Below, one piece after another: positions 26,863 through 35,445 of a DNA stretch of 64,000 nt. The number at the start of each line of letters is the position of its first letter. The stretch's first letter is position 1. A program made the position numbers and the translations under genes. Under the pieces are notes generated by a model. That model saw only the letters and a list, made by a program, of their open reading frames with translations, did not search any database and was not told the DNA's origin. Source of the DNA: JABJPE01 sp036340215 (GTDB taxonomy: Bacteria > Pseudomonadota > Gammaproteobacteria > Comchoanobacterales > Comchoanobacteraceae); the NCBI GenBank assembly GCA_036340215.1, contig JAYYZF010000006.1, positions 6,545 through 70,544 of the forward strand, read 5' to 3'.

Positions 26863-27306
26863 TTATTTACTTACCAAACTTTGCGCTGCTGAGGTTGCAA
26901 GCTTGTCTACAATCTCATTTTCTCTATGACCAGCATGACCTTTGACCCACTTCCAGACAACATGGTGATTTTCTAATTGCTTATCTAATCTTTCCCAGAG
27001 ATCTTTATTCTTCACGGGCTTTCTAGCCGAATTGCGCCAATTATTTTTTTTCCAGCCCTGCAACCACTCATTAACACCTCTTTGTACGTAACGAGAATCA
27101 GTTGTAATCACAACATCCGAGCGACGCTTTAATTTTTCCAAAGCAGCTATTGCAGCAAACAACTCCATTCTATTATTGGTTGTCTCATCACAGGAACCAG
27201 AAAATCTTTTCTCAACACCGTCATATCTAAGTAAAGCCCCCCATCCTCCTGGACCGGGATTTCCTAAGCAAGAACCATCAGTGAATATCTCAACTTTTTT
27301 TGTCAT
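26863..27306 (-). CDS. rnhA: Ribonuclease HI
   Basis: 147 residues. The catalytic carboxylates are all visible: Asp9 in FTDGSCLGNPGPGGWG, Glu in NNRMELFAAI, Asp in TTDSRYV, and the last Asp in ENEIVDKLA. It removes RNA from RNA-DNA hybrids. It precedes dnaQ by 16 bases. Confidence 0.97.
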   Translation of the reverse strand: MTKKVEIFTDGSCLGNPGPGGWGALLRYDGVEKRFSGSCDETTNNRMELFAAIAALEKLKRRSDVVITTDSRYVQRGVNEWLQGWKKNNWRNSARKPVKNKDLWERLDKQLENHHVVWKWVKGHAGHRENEIVDKLATSAAQSLVSK

Positions 27307-27391
27307 TGTAAGCCCTATGGTAAATTAATTTAACATAACATCTAGAATGCCTAAATACAAAATTATCTTCATAATTCACAAATAAAAACAT

Positions 27392-28075
27392 TCACGGACT
27401 AAAATAGATACTCCGCTCAGTATTCAAAGTCATTGTCGAAACCCTTTTTTGGAAGGTGAGCTTATAAACAGCTCCTCCTGAATCCAAACTAAATTTTTCG
27501 AATATATTGTTTATACTATAAACAAAAGGATATTCACTATATATTCCGGAAAAAAAGCTGCTTTTTCCTATGTAAGTAAAATCCTTATCTTCAAAAACCT
27601 TTATTACCGTTGCCGCACTAAAAAATCTATTACACCAGGGGACTACAGAACCAAGACCCAAAACTCGCTGAACACCCCATAAACTTACAGGATTAAACCC
27701 AAATATAACCACGACTCCATCATCAGAAAGTACACGAAATACCTCAGTTAAAACTTCCTTAAAGTTTGAATGTAGCTCCTGTAAGTGTGGAATTACAATT
27801 AGATCAGCACAACCACTTGTTAGCCCTATTTCAGTGAAACTGCTGACTACGTTATGACCAAGTGTTGCAAAATTATTTTCATTATCTAGGTGTACGTAAT
27901 GAAACTTTGGATGATAAGTTATTAATGGAGGAGCTCCCAACTGTAGGAGTCTAGATATATTGCAACTCTCTAAAGTAGTATTAAGTGAAGCAATTTCTTT
28001 CTCAAACACCTGAGCACCAATTCCATTTAAAAACCAGGATAATGGATGTTTTGTTTGTGCATCATGCTCAATCAT
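27392..28075 (-). CDS. yafS: SAM-dependent methyltransferase, YafS type
   Basis: 227 residues from the ATG at 28075 (MIEHDAQTKHPLSWFLNGIG); a TTG at 28120 would add 15 residues. The Rossmann-like pattern is worn: LLQLGAPP for the SAM-binding motif I, YVHLDNENN for motif II, and LTEVFRVLSDDGVVVIFGFNPVSLWG for motifs near the end. The position between gloB and rnhA matches yafS of E. coli. The substrate is unknown. Transcribed away from gloB. Confidence 0.75.
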   Translation of the reverse strand: MIEHDAQTKHPLSWFLNGIGAQVFEKEIASLNTTLESCNISRLLQLGAPPLITYHPKFHYVHLDNENNFATLGHNVVSSFTEIGLTSGCADLIVIPHLQELHSNFKEVLTEVFRVLSDDGVVVIFGFNPVSLWGVQRVLGLGSVVPWCNRFFSAATVIKVFEDKDFTYIGKSSFFSGIYSEYPFVYSINNIFEKFSLDSGGAVYKLTFQKRVSTMTLNTERSIYFSP

Positions 28076-28200
28076 TGCGTATTCTTTTTCAAAAAACTTG
28101 TTTACTGGGTAACTTGACAATAACCAAATTTCATTTTAGCGTTGGTTAGTAAATGATGCAAACAGATTTACACAGAATATTAAGCAGGTTTTTAGCTACC

Positions 28201-28974
28201 ATGAAACATATTATTTATCCTATAAAAGCACTAACTGACAACTACGTATGGGCTGTATTCTCAAAAGAGTCGAACTCTTGCCTGATAGTAGATCCTGGAG
28301 AATCAGATCCTGTCAAAAATTTTCTGCATTCAAAACAACTTGAAATCTGTGGAATTTTAGTGACCCACCACCATTACGATCATACAGACGGAATCAGAGA
28401 TTTAGTAAAAAATAAGAGTATTCCTGTGTGGGGGCCTGACTCTGGAAAGATTGCACATGTAAACAGATATGTATCTGAAAACGAAATTATTCACATCAAT
28501 GAACTTGAATTAAGTCTTAAAGCAATGCTTACCCCAGGTCATACTCTTGACCATATTTCTTTTTTTAATGACGAGATTTTATTCTGTGGAGATACATTGT
28601 TTGCTGGAGGAATAGGTAGGATCTTTGAAGGAACCGCTAAACAGATGTTTGAGTCAATTGTGAAAATAAAAAAGTTAAACGAGAACACAAAAGTCTATTG
28701 TGGGCATGAGTACACTCTGAGTAATCTTGAATTCGCCAGCCAAGTGGAGCCAAACAATAAAAAAATTGCTAATAGATTAGAGCATGTTAGGAAACTTAGA
28801 TCATGCAATAAGGAAACACTGCCATCTTTACTCAAAGAAGAATTTGCTACAAATCCTTTTCTCCGGACAGCAGAAAAAGATGTTATCACTGCAATTAATT
28901 TGTACTATGGATCTGAAATAGAATCTGAACTTGAAGTATTTAGTAAGCTGAGGGCATGGAAAGACACTGCCTAA
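28201..28974 (+). CDS. gloB: Hydroxyacylglutathione hydrolase (glyoxalase II)
   Basis: 257 residues from 28201 (MKHIIYPIKALTDNYVWAVF), matching the family start; an in-frame ATG at 28153 would add 16 unrelated residues. The metallo-beta-lactamase motif THHHYDHTDG, the metal-binding LTPGHTLDHISF and FCGDTLFAGGIGR are present, with the C-terminal HEYTLSNLEFA. It hydrolyses S-lactoylglutathione in methylglyoxal detoxification. Adjacent to yafS and, after the accessory pair, mltD, which is next to gloB in E. coli. Confidence 0.95.
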   Translation: MKHIIYPIKALTDNYVWAVFSKESNSCLIVDPGESDPVKNFLHSKQLEICGILVTHHHYDHTDGIRDLVKNKSIPVWGPDSGKIAHVNRYVSENEIIHINELELSLKAMLTPGHTLDHISFFNDEILFCGDTLFAGGIGRIFEGTAKQMFESIVKIKKLNENTKVYCGHEYTLSNLEFASQVEPNNKKIANRLEHVRKLRSCNKETLPSLLKEEFATNPFLRTAEKDVITAINLYYGSEIESELEVFSKLRAWKDTA

Positions 28975-29038
28975 AACATTTACTTTTCACAAATATTATG
29001 ATATCTTATGGGCAGTTAAAATTATAAGGATCAATATT

Positions 29039-29584
29039 ATGGGCCAAACAAACTCTCCAACATGCTTAATTTGTTTTGAAAATATTACAAGCGATGCATA
29101 CCTACCAGACACAACAGTAAGAACCGAAAAAACTTGGCCTTCCAAGGAAAGCAAAGATTTATCAAAAGGTATTTTAATCACAACCATCATTACTTATAGC
29201 CTTTTAATGCTTGCATATTTTATAAAATCAGCTTTCAGTGCAAATTCATTAATGGGAATACTAAGTTTATTCAACCTTGAGTTTGCGTTACTATTAACCC
29301 TCACATTTGTTGTAATTTTCTTCTTAACACAGTTTTTAGCAAAACTCATATTACCTAGTCATACTAAAATTAATTTTACTAATGGTTATACACTTTGTGA
29401 ACCATGTGCGGTAGAAAACTATGTGAAAAAACTACCATGCCCTTGCCCTTGTGGAACATCATTTAGAGACGAAAATAATAAAGATAGAATTAAAACCATG
29501 TATAAATTCTTTGTAGTTCCCACAGATAAAATAGATGGAGTCAACCCTAGTTTAATCGTAAATTCAACAAGAACAGTGCCCTAA
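29039..29584 (+). CDS. Unknown membrane protein with split RING-like cysteine pairs
   Basis: 181 residues, not a family I recognise. Cys9-x2-Cys12 sits in CLICFENI, very like the first knuckle of RING or RING-CH domains. Two hydrophobic helices follow (about 44-64 and 73-100). A second cluster follows them: Cys120-x2-Cys123 in LCEPCAVENYVKK, then Cys134, 136 and 138 in CPCPCG, resembling the second half of a RING (CxxC...CPxC). A membrane hairpin would place both halves on the same side, where they could build one zinc site. The next gene shows the same cysteine pattern. Proposed, not shown: a Dot/Icm effector or a membrane zinc protein. No PmrA-type box was seen before this gene. Confidence 0.7.
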   Translation: MGQTNSPTCLICFENITSDAYLPDTTVRTEKTWPSKESKDLSKGILITTIITYSLLMLAYFIKSAFSANSLMGILSLFNLEFALLLTLTFVVIFFLTQFLAKLILPSHTKINFTNGYTLCEPCAVENYVKKLPCPCPCGTSFRDENNKDRIKTMYKFFVVPTDKIDGVNPSLIVNSTRTVP

Positions 29585-29641
29585 ATTTATGGCTTATCGA
29601 TTTTAAAAAAGGTAAAACTTAATTTTGTAAAAAAATGATTA

Positions 29642-29674
29642 CTTAAGGTTTCTTTAAGAAACTAATGTTACATT
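29642..29674 (+). promoter_or_regulatory. PmrA-box-like promoter of the gene at 29703
   Basis: CTTAAG (29642-29647), N5, TTTAAG (29653-29658), then 10 bases and a -10-like TACATT (29669-29674). This fits the PmrA consensus YTTAAK-N5-YTTAAK placed over the -35 region. The promoter at 48168-48200 has the same spacing. Confidence 0.65.
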
Positions 29675-29702
29675 TACTAAAGTAAAGTTAATAGGAGCTC
29701 TC

Positions 29703-30461
29703 ATGGATAGGATTAACACAGATAATAAAATCAATCTAGAAAGATTTCTTACATTGGCATTTTGTTTAATTAATTCTTATATTTTTTTATCTTTCTACTT
29801 CTCATTCAGCCCCCTTATTGTTGTGTATAGTTTAGTACTGGGTGCTTTAACAAATCTACTAAAAGAGAATCTAGCATTTGGACTTACTCCGATAATATTT
29901 TTACTTCAGATTAATAACCCTGTTTTTATAGCTAATCAAATCACAAAATGTATTATCATTAGCTGTTTTATGATTATCAACTATGTGCTTTCAAGATTAT
30001 CTGCCGAATTTATAATTAACTCACAAAGCCAACAAAATATTTTTCTCAGTAATTTGGAGCAAGATCCAGTCAAAGCAGATAAAATTGTTGGAAGTAGCAA
30101 TAGTTGTAAAAATACTTATGAATGTTCTATTTGCTATGAAAAGATTAACCAGAAAATTAACTTCGCAGATACAGCCATAAAAAACAACACGGACAATACA
30201 ACCAAAGATTACAAAGCTCGCCCTTTAAAAGTTAGTGATTTTCACGAAAGGTTTGTAATTTGCTGTGACTGCAAACAAAAAATATCTAGCCTACCCAATG
30301 ATAATCCTGCAAGCAAATGTCATATGACAAGAAAAAGGATAAATGAATTTTTCACTTTTAGTTCAAGTGAAAATGGCTGGAAAATAAATAATGTAGAGTC
30401 ATCAACGCAACCAAAGCCAATATTTAAGTTTGACCTTAATCCCTTTAAAGTTTTCATATAA
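29703..30461 (+). CDS. Unknown membrane protein with RING-like cysteine pairs, PmrA-type promoter
   Basis: 252 residues, no recognised family. Hydrophobic stretches occupy about 15-50, 58-70 and 82-99, then a hydrophilic domain begins. Cys141-x2-Cys144 lies in ECSICYEKI, close to CLICFENI of the neighbour, and Cys187-x2-Cys190 in VICCDCKQKI matches that protein's CEPC pair; Cys206-His207 could complete a site. The two proteins therefore seem related, but here all membrane segments precede the cysteine domain. Ribosome-binding site AGGAGC six bases before the ATG. The upstream box suggests PmrA-type control, which in Legionella and Coxiella marks Dot/Icm effectors. Confidence 0.7.
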   Translation: MDRINTDNKINLERFLTLAFCLINSYIFLSFYFSFSPLIVVYSLVLGALTNLLKENLAFGLTPIIFLLQINNPVFIANQITKCIIISCFMIINYVLSRLSAEFIINSQSQQNIFLSNLEQDPVKADKIVGSSNSCKNTYECSICYEKINQKINFADTAIKNNTDNTTKDYKARPLKVSDFHERFVICCDCKQKISSLPNDNPASKCHMTRKRINEFFTFSSSENGWKINNVESSTQPKPIFKFDLNPFKVFI

Positions 30462-30570
30462 GAAAAGTTTTAGAAAAGTACAGAATAAAAATGTATTAAA
30501 GTTATTTTTTCAAATAAATTTTATTAATTAATATCATCGTCATAGGTATACAAGACCCGTTGTATTAGGC

Positions 30571-30613
30571 ATAAGCCTCAAATATTACTATTGCTTAGCA
30601 TAGGCTTTTTTAG
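30571..30613 (+). terminator. Possible terminator before mltD
   Basis: AAGCCT and AGGCTT can pair across a long loop and are followed by a T-run (TTTTTT) near 30607-30612. The stem is short and the loop long, so this is tentative. It would end transcription from the accessory pair. Confidence 0.3.
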
Positions 30614-30639
30614 TAACATTGATCATCTAGTTTTTGATC

Positions 30640-32109
30640 ATGGCTACTATGAAGATTAAAAAAATATTATCAAGAAGATTTATTATAAAATTATTCCTAG
30701 TTAGCATAAATATTACACAAATCACTGTTGCACAGAGCTGGCTAGATGAGCTGATTTACTACAATGTCTGGGATAGAATCAGAACTGGGTTTCAAATTCC
30801 AGATGATGAAAGAGCAAATAAAGTAACACAAAAATATCTAAAGTGGTATATTAAACACCCAGAGCACTTAAAAACTGTGTTCAATAATGCTCTCCCCTAC
30901 TTAGAATACATTGTCTCACAAGTTGAAGAGCACCAGCTACCAAGTGAAATTGCTCTGCTACCTTTTATTGAAAGCAATTTTGATCCATTTGCATATTCAG
31001 CAGTAGGTGCAACTGGACTTTGGCAAATGATGCCAGGCACAGCATCTGGTTACGGAATCAATATTAACTGGTGGTATGATGGTCGTAGAGATATTGTAGA
31101 ATCAACTGATAAAGCACTAAATTACATGAATTATCTTGGCAAATACTTCGATTCTAATTGGCTTGTTGCAATCGCTGCCTATGATTCAGGTGAAGGAAAA
31201 GTTAGAAAAGCAATTAGACGTCAGAATAACAAAGACGCTATTGACTTCTGGTCATTGCGGCTACCAAAAGAAACAAGACATTACTTACCAAAGTTACTAG
31301 CCCTAAAGAAAATTATAAAAGACCCTGAAAAATACGATATTGAGCTTCCCAGATTACCTAATAGTAAGAAATTTGTTATTGTCAAAATACAGCAACAACT
31401 TTATCTCCATGATATTGCTCAATTAGCGGAGATTGATATAAAAGAGTTTAGGAAATATAATCCTGGTTTTAGAAGAAATATAACACACCCAAGCATGCCG
31501 ACAAAAGTACTAATCCCCATTGATAAAAAAGATATATTCAAAAATAACCTCGCCAATAAAAATACTGAAGAAAAAAATATACCCCAGATGCATAGATATA
31601 TTGTTGCTAAAGGAGACACCTTGGGAGAAATAGCAAAGAAATTTTCTAGTAGCACAACTAAAATTAAAGATGCAAATAAACTTAAAAACGATACTATTTA
31701 CCCCGATACCGCTTTATTAATACCATCACATGTGCAAGTTAAAAATATTGATAAATTACTTCCAGTTAGCTTCCTAATATCGCAGGATAGAATGCCAGGG
31801 CCAAAATTAGTGGTACATAAAGTTCAACATGGTGATACTATTGCTTCTATAGCTGATAAATATCATACAGATATTGGTAAAATTGAATTCTGGAATAACC
31901 TCTACCCCAAAGATAAGTTGACAGTAAATGATGAAATAGTTATCTGGAAGAAACTAGGTAAAAAATCACAAAATAAGTATCGTGTAAAGAAAGGCGATAC
32001 ACTCAGCCAAATTGCAACTAATTACAAAACGACATCACGTAGATTGCAACTAATAAACAATATGTTAGGGGACAAAATTAAAATAAATCAAACTCTAAAA
32101 GTGAATTAA
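30640..32109 (+). CDS. mltD: Membrane-bound lytic murein transglycosylase D with three LysM repeats
   Basis: About 489 residues. A hydrophobic N-terminal signal (FIIKLFLVSINITQITVA) has no lipobox cysteine. The SLT catalytic domain contains the Glu in LPFIESNFDPFAYSAVGATG and LWQMMPGTASGYG. Three LysM modules follow: YIVAKGDTLGEIAKKF, HKVQHGDTIASIADKY and YRVKKGDTLSQIATNY. It cleaves peptidoglycan with formation of 1,6-anhydro-muramic ends. The start may be ATG 30640 or 30649; neither has a clear ribosome-binding site. Its stop directly abuts that of convergent hpf. Confidence 0.92.
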   Translation: MATMKIKKILSRRFIIKLFLVSINITQITVAQSWLDELIYYNVWDRIRTGFQIPDDERANKVTQKYLKWYIKHPEHLKTVFNNALPYLEYIVSQVEEHQLPSEIALLPFIESNFDPFAYSAVGATGLWQMMPGTASGYGININWWYDGRRDIVESTDKALNYMNYLGKYFDSNWLVAIAAYDSGEGKVRKAIRRQNNKDAIDFWSLRLPKETRHYLPKLLALKKIIKDPEKYDIELPRLPNSKKFVIVKIQQQLYLHDIAQLAEIDIKEFRKYNPGFRRNITHPSMPTKVLIPIDKKDIFKNNLANKNTEEKNIPQMHRYIVAKGDTLGEIAKKFSSSTTKIKDANKLKNDTIYPDTALLIPSHVQVKNIDKLLPVSFLISQDRMPGPKLVVHKVQHGDTIASIADKYHTDIGKIEFWNNLYPKDKLTVNDEIVIWKKLGKKSQNKYRVKKGDTLSQIATNYKTTSRRLQLINNMLGDKIKINQTLKVN

Positions 32110-32382
32110 TCACCATGAGTGTTTATCAAGCTGAGCTAAAAGTTTATCCGACAATCTATCAATAGATTCATAAAGGTCACCTGATTTGTGCTGAGCAAAA
32201 AACTCATAACCAGGGGTCAAAACTATTGCTTTTGCAATTTGATCTTTATTCTCAATGTGAAAAGAAACGTTTATGTTAGTTATCTTAGCGCCATGTTTTG
32301 AGAGATGGCCAATTTTTTTCTCAACATGATCCTTAATACCAGGGGTAACTTCAATATTGTGGCCTGTAAGTTTAATATCCAT
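32110..32382 (-). CDS. hpf: Ribosome hibernation promoting factor, short form
   Basis: 90 residues, short HPF type. MDIKLTGHNIEVTPGIKDHV and YEFFAQHKSGDLYESIDRLS-DKL are typical. Short HPF promotes 100S ribosome dimers together with RMF in stationary phase. The ATG has AAGGAG before it. In most gammaproteobacteria hpf follows rpoN, but rpoN is not next to it here; instead lptB is divergent. Confidence 0.93.
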   Translation of the reverse strand: MDIKLTGHNIEVTPGIKDHVEKKIGHLSKHGAKITNINVSFHIENKDQIAKAIVLTPGYEFFAQHKSGDLYESIDRLSDKLLAQLDKHSW

Positions 32383-32413
32383 GTTAACTCCTTTGAAAAT
32401 TAATTATAACATT

Positions 32414-32419
32414 ATTATA
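32414..32419 (-). promoter_or_regulatory. Extended -10 of hpf
   Basis: TGC followed by TATAAT on the minus strand, about 32 bases before the hpf ATG. No good -35 is visible, as expected for extended -10 promoters. Confidence 0.5.
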
Positions 32420-32496
32420 GCATATAAAATTGTAATATATAAATTTTAGTTGTCATTAGCATAAAATATTTTTTGGTGCTGAAAGCATATTTTTTA

Positions 32497-32505
32497 TGCT
32501 ATAAT
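32497..32505 (+). promoter_or_regulatory. Extended -10 of lptB
   Basis: TGC plus TATAAT (32500-32505), 28 bases before the lptB ATG. It overlaps a small inverted repeat (AGCATA/TATGCT, 32484-32500). No clear -35. Confidence 0.5.
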
Positions 32506-32533
32506 CAAGGTTAATAATTTGGTGGGGGGCAAA

Positions 32534-33271
32534 ATGTCATTTGAAAGCGAACTAACAGCAACTAATATTTCTAAATCATATAAAAAAAGATTAGTAGTAG
32601 ACAGCTTCAATATGAGCATCAAAAGAGGAGAAATAAAAGGTATTCTCGGACCAAATGGCGCCGGGAAAAGTACAACCTTTGAACTGTTGGCAGGACTCGA
32701 GTTACCAGACTCAGGGGATATATCTTTAGATAAACGTGTAATTACAAACTATAACTTGCCTAAAAGAGCTAAGCTGGGAATCGCTTATCTACCTCAGGAA
32801 GCAAGCATTTTTGAAGGAATGACTGTAAAAGAAAACATCTATGCTCCTCTGGAGATGAGAAAAGATCTACGAAAAAGTCAAAAAAAGGAAAAGTTAGAAG
32901 AGCTAATTACTAAGTTTAATCTTGATAAAGTAAGAAATACCTACGGGAAACTAGTATCAGGTGGGGAAAGGAGAAGAGTTGAAGTTGCTCGATCATTAGC
33001 CATAGACCCAAAGTATATTATGCTTGATGAGCCTTTTGCTGGCATTGATCCTGTATCTATATCAGAAATAAAAGAAATAATAATGGGTTTAAAAAAATCT
33101 AATATTGGTATTATTATAACCGACCATAATGTGAGAGAGACACTGAAGATTTGTGATAGCGCTTCAATCATGAATAATGGCAAGATTATTGCATCAGGCT
33201 CAGCATCAGAAATTTTAAACAATGCAGTTGTTAAGAAAGTATACTTAGGTAGCGATTTTTCTTTAAGCTAA
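32534..33271 (+). CDS. lptB: LPS export ABC transporter ATPase LptB
   Basis: 245 residues from ATG 32534, which follows a G-rich ribosome-binding site; TTG or GTG starts upstream add only five residues. Walker A GPNGAGKST (about 41-49), the LptB-type Q-loop YLPQEASIFEGMTV, signature VSGGERRRVEVARSLA, Walker B YIMLDEPFAGIDP and the switch His in TDHNVRETL are all present. It powers LPS extraction with LptFG. The usual neighbours lptA, lptC and rpoN are not here. Confidence 0.94.
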   Translation: MSFESELTATNISKSYKKRLVVDSFNMSIKRGEIKGILGPNGAGKSTTFELLAGLELPDSGDISLDKRVITNYNLPKRAKLGIAYLPQEASIFEGMTVKENIYAPLEMRKDLRKSQKKEKLEELITKFNLDKVRNTYGKLVSGGERRRVEVARSLAIDPKYIMLDEPFAGIDPVSISEIKEIIMGLKKSNIGIIITDHNVRETLKICDSASIMNNGKIIASGSASEILNNAVVKKVYLGSDFSLS

Positions 33272-33281
33272 CTGAGATATA

Positions 33282-34094
33282 TTAGGACTTTACACTTGCA
33301 ATCTTATTCAATAACCCAGCTAGTCGTATTCCTGCTTGAAGCATTTGCTTCTCAATAATAGGTGTGTTTCTGTAGACATATTTATAAGATAATGTTGGCA
33401 CAGGCTGTGACTTAGGTATGCCACAATAACTATGCCACTTTCCATCCAATGATTCTGGATAAATCTCGGCATGTAGCTTTCTTGATTCATTCATCCAGTC
33501 ACGAGTAGTTCCCCTCAAAATTCTATTCTCATCATCTTTATCTACATGATCAATAAACTCAGCAAATTCAGAATAACTAAGGCCAGTGCTACTAGGTAAA
33601 TAATTATCCCAAACTTTGTGAAGACTTGTTCTTCTATACTTACTATACCAATTTACGTAACACTTATTAGCACCCCAATCTAAACCGTTACCAACATGAA
33701 GAGGCTGATGTAAGTCACCCATGAGATGAACTAAAATAGCCAAAGCTTCAAACTGTTCTTGCTCATTAAAACTATCTCTTTTAGTAAGTATATTGGTGGC
33801 AAAATCTAGCCCTACAAGCAAATCTCCCTTCTTATTCTGCTTGCCTTCATCAATATAATGCCAAGTTCTAAACCTTTTTAACTCTTTATTTGGATCAGAC
33901 TTAATATCATCCATCCATGTACTAATTTGTGGCAAACTCTTACCTTTAAGAATAATTGATACTAGTTGCTTTGCCTCCGCCGTTAAATGATTCTCAGCAA
34001 CTTTAGCAACTACCCTATGACCAAGCTTACCCCATGCATACACCGGCTGTAATGAAATAGATAAACAAATTATAATATAAAAAAACTTTTTCAA
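33282..34094 (-). CDS. Exported S1/P1-type nuclease
   Basis: About 270 residues from a TTG at 34094 that has GGGGG nine bases before it; the signal peptide then begins with KKFFYIIICLSISLQPVYA. Cleavage after VYA leaves Trp as residue 1, as the trinuclear-zinc site of this family requires. All ligands are visible: WGKLGH, Asp in WMDDIK, His in TWHYID, H-x3-D in HLMGDLHQPLH, and H-x3-D in LHKVWD. The family degrades single-stranded nucleic acids and removes 3'-phosphates. A periplasmic or secreted nuclease could scavenge nucleotides. Its start is embedded at the pmbA end, so translation is probably coupled. Confidence 0.9.
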   Translation of the reverse strand: MKKFFYIIICLSISLQPVYAWGKLGHRVVAKVAENHLTAEAKQLVSIILKGKSLPQISTWMDDIKSDPNKELKRFRTWHYIDEGKQNKKGDLLVGLDFATNILTKRDSFNEQEQFEALAILVHLMGDLHQPLHVGNGLDWGANKCYVNWYSKYRRTSLHKVWDNYLPSSTGLSYSEFAEFIDHVDKDDENRILRGTTRDWMNESRKLHAEIYPESLDGKWHSYCGIPKSQPVPTLSYKYVYRNTPIIEKQMLQAGIRLAGLLNKIASVKS

Positions 34095-34098
34095 GATA

Positions 34099-35445
34099 TC
34101 ATGCCCCCGCAATAGTCATTGAATTTATCAGCCAAGATCCTGTTTGAATCGATCCCTGATTATCAATGTTATTGCCAATAGCAATCAATCCATTATAGAT
34201 ATCCTTTAAATTACCCGCAATTGTAACTTCATGTACTGGAAATTGTATCTTACCAGATTTAACCCAAAAACCAAAAACACCACGTGAAAAGTCACCAGTT
34301 GCAATATTTACTCCATGCCCCATCATATCAATAACATAAAGTCCTGTATCTAACTCACAGAGCATTGTTTCAAGATCACCACCATTAGCAGAAACCAAAA
34401 TGTTATGATAACCACCTGCATTACCTGTTGTCTGCATATTCAATTGACGGGCTGTATAAGTGCTAAGAAGATAGCCATTGAGCGTACCTGCTTTAACTAA
34501 AAAACGTTTTGAAGTCTTAACTCCATCGTTATCACAATAGGTGCTTGATATTCCCTGAGGTATATGTGGGTCTTCCAAAATATCAACAAAATCAGGAAGT
34601 ATTTTTTCGTTTAAATGACCATTTAGAAATGAAGACCGCTGATAAATATTTCGACCATTTATTGCTCTTAATAAATAATAAACAAAGTACTTTGACATCC
34701 TTGGTGAAAATAATACTCTTGATTTTTGTGATGAAATTATTCTTGCGCCTAGCCTTGCAACTGTTTTAAGTGCAGTGCTTTTGGCTATTTCATTTGTATT
34801 ATCAAAAATATTTGGATTACGAGATTCTATGTAATCATAATCTCTATGCATTTCCCCATAATTATCTTCGGCAAGAAGGCAACAACATAAATTGTAGTAT
34901 GTTTTAGCATAAGAAGCTCTAAAACCATAAGTATTTGCATGATAATAAAAACTTTTATTTAGAGATAAAGCAACAGATTCAGATTGCTTTATCTCACTTT
35001 TATAATTAAGCGCGACATCTTCACAACTTTTTAATAAGTCTACTTTTTGATCAACATCAAGATCCCAAGAAAAGAATAAAGATAAATCAATATAATCATA
35101 AGCTAAGAGTGACTTAGACGGTAGACCAGAATATGGATCTTCCTCAATAAATTCTCTTCTCTTACTTAAGTTTTTCAGAGCCTTTTCGATAGTATGCTTG
35201 GATGTATCAGATGTGGTGTATAAAACACTTTTGTGGCCATAATAAAGACATATATCTATATTTACACCACCCTTAAAGTCTAAAGTTTCAACATTACCAT
35301 TGGAAATAGAAATATCTTGACCCTCAGAACAATAAATTGAAACCTCAGCATCACTAGCTGAAAGTTCTACCGCAGTGTCACAAACAAAATCAGCTAAATT
35401 AGATATCTCATCAATCCTGGTGCTTTTTGGGTACTGAAACCTCAT
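34099..35445 (-). CDS. pmbA: Metalloprotease-related protein PmbA (TldE)
   Basis: 448 residues (E. coli 450). The C-terminal half has the TldD/PmbA features TTGNAGGYHNILVSANGGDLE and MMGHGVNIATGDFSRGVFGFWV. With TldD it processes small peptides such as microcin precursors and CcdA in E. coli; PmbA itself lacks the HExxxH site and acts as partner. tldD is not in this window. The start overlaps lon by one base. Confidence 0.95.
   Translation of the reverse strand: MRFQYPKSTRIDEISNLADFVCDTAVELSASDAEVSIYCSEGQDISISNGNVETLDFKGGVNIDICLYYGHKSVLYTTSDTSKHTIEKALKNLSKRREFIEEDPYSGLPSKSLLAYDYIDLSLFFSWDLDVDQKVDLLKSCEDVALNYKSEIKQSESVALSLNKSFYYHANTYGFRASYAKTYYNLCCCLLAEDNYGEMHRDYDYIESRNPNIFDNTNEIAKSTALKTVARLGARIISSQKSRVLFSPRMSKYFVYYLLRAINGRNIYQRSSFLNGHLNEKILPDFVDILEDPHIPQGISSTYCDNDGVKTSKRFLVKAGTLNGYLLSTYTARQLNMQTTGNAGGYHNILVSANGGDLETMLCELDTGLYVIDMMGHGVNIATGDFSRGVFGFWVKSGKIQFPVHEVTIAGNLKDIYNGLIAIGNNIDNQGSIQTGSWLINSMTIAGA

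Noticed and set aside
29000..29038. PmrA-type box before the first RING-like gene
   Set aside because: No pair of TTAA half-sites with 11-base spacing is present; only an AT-rich stretch with TAAAAT-like hexamers.
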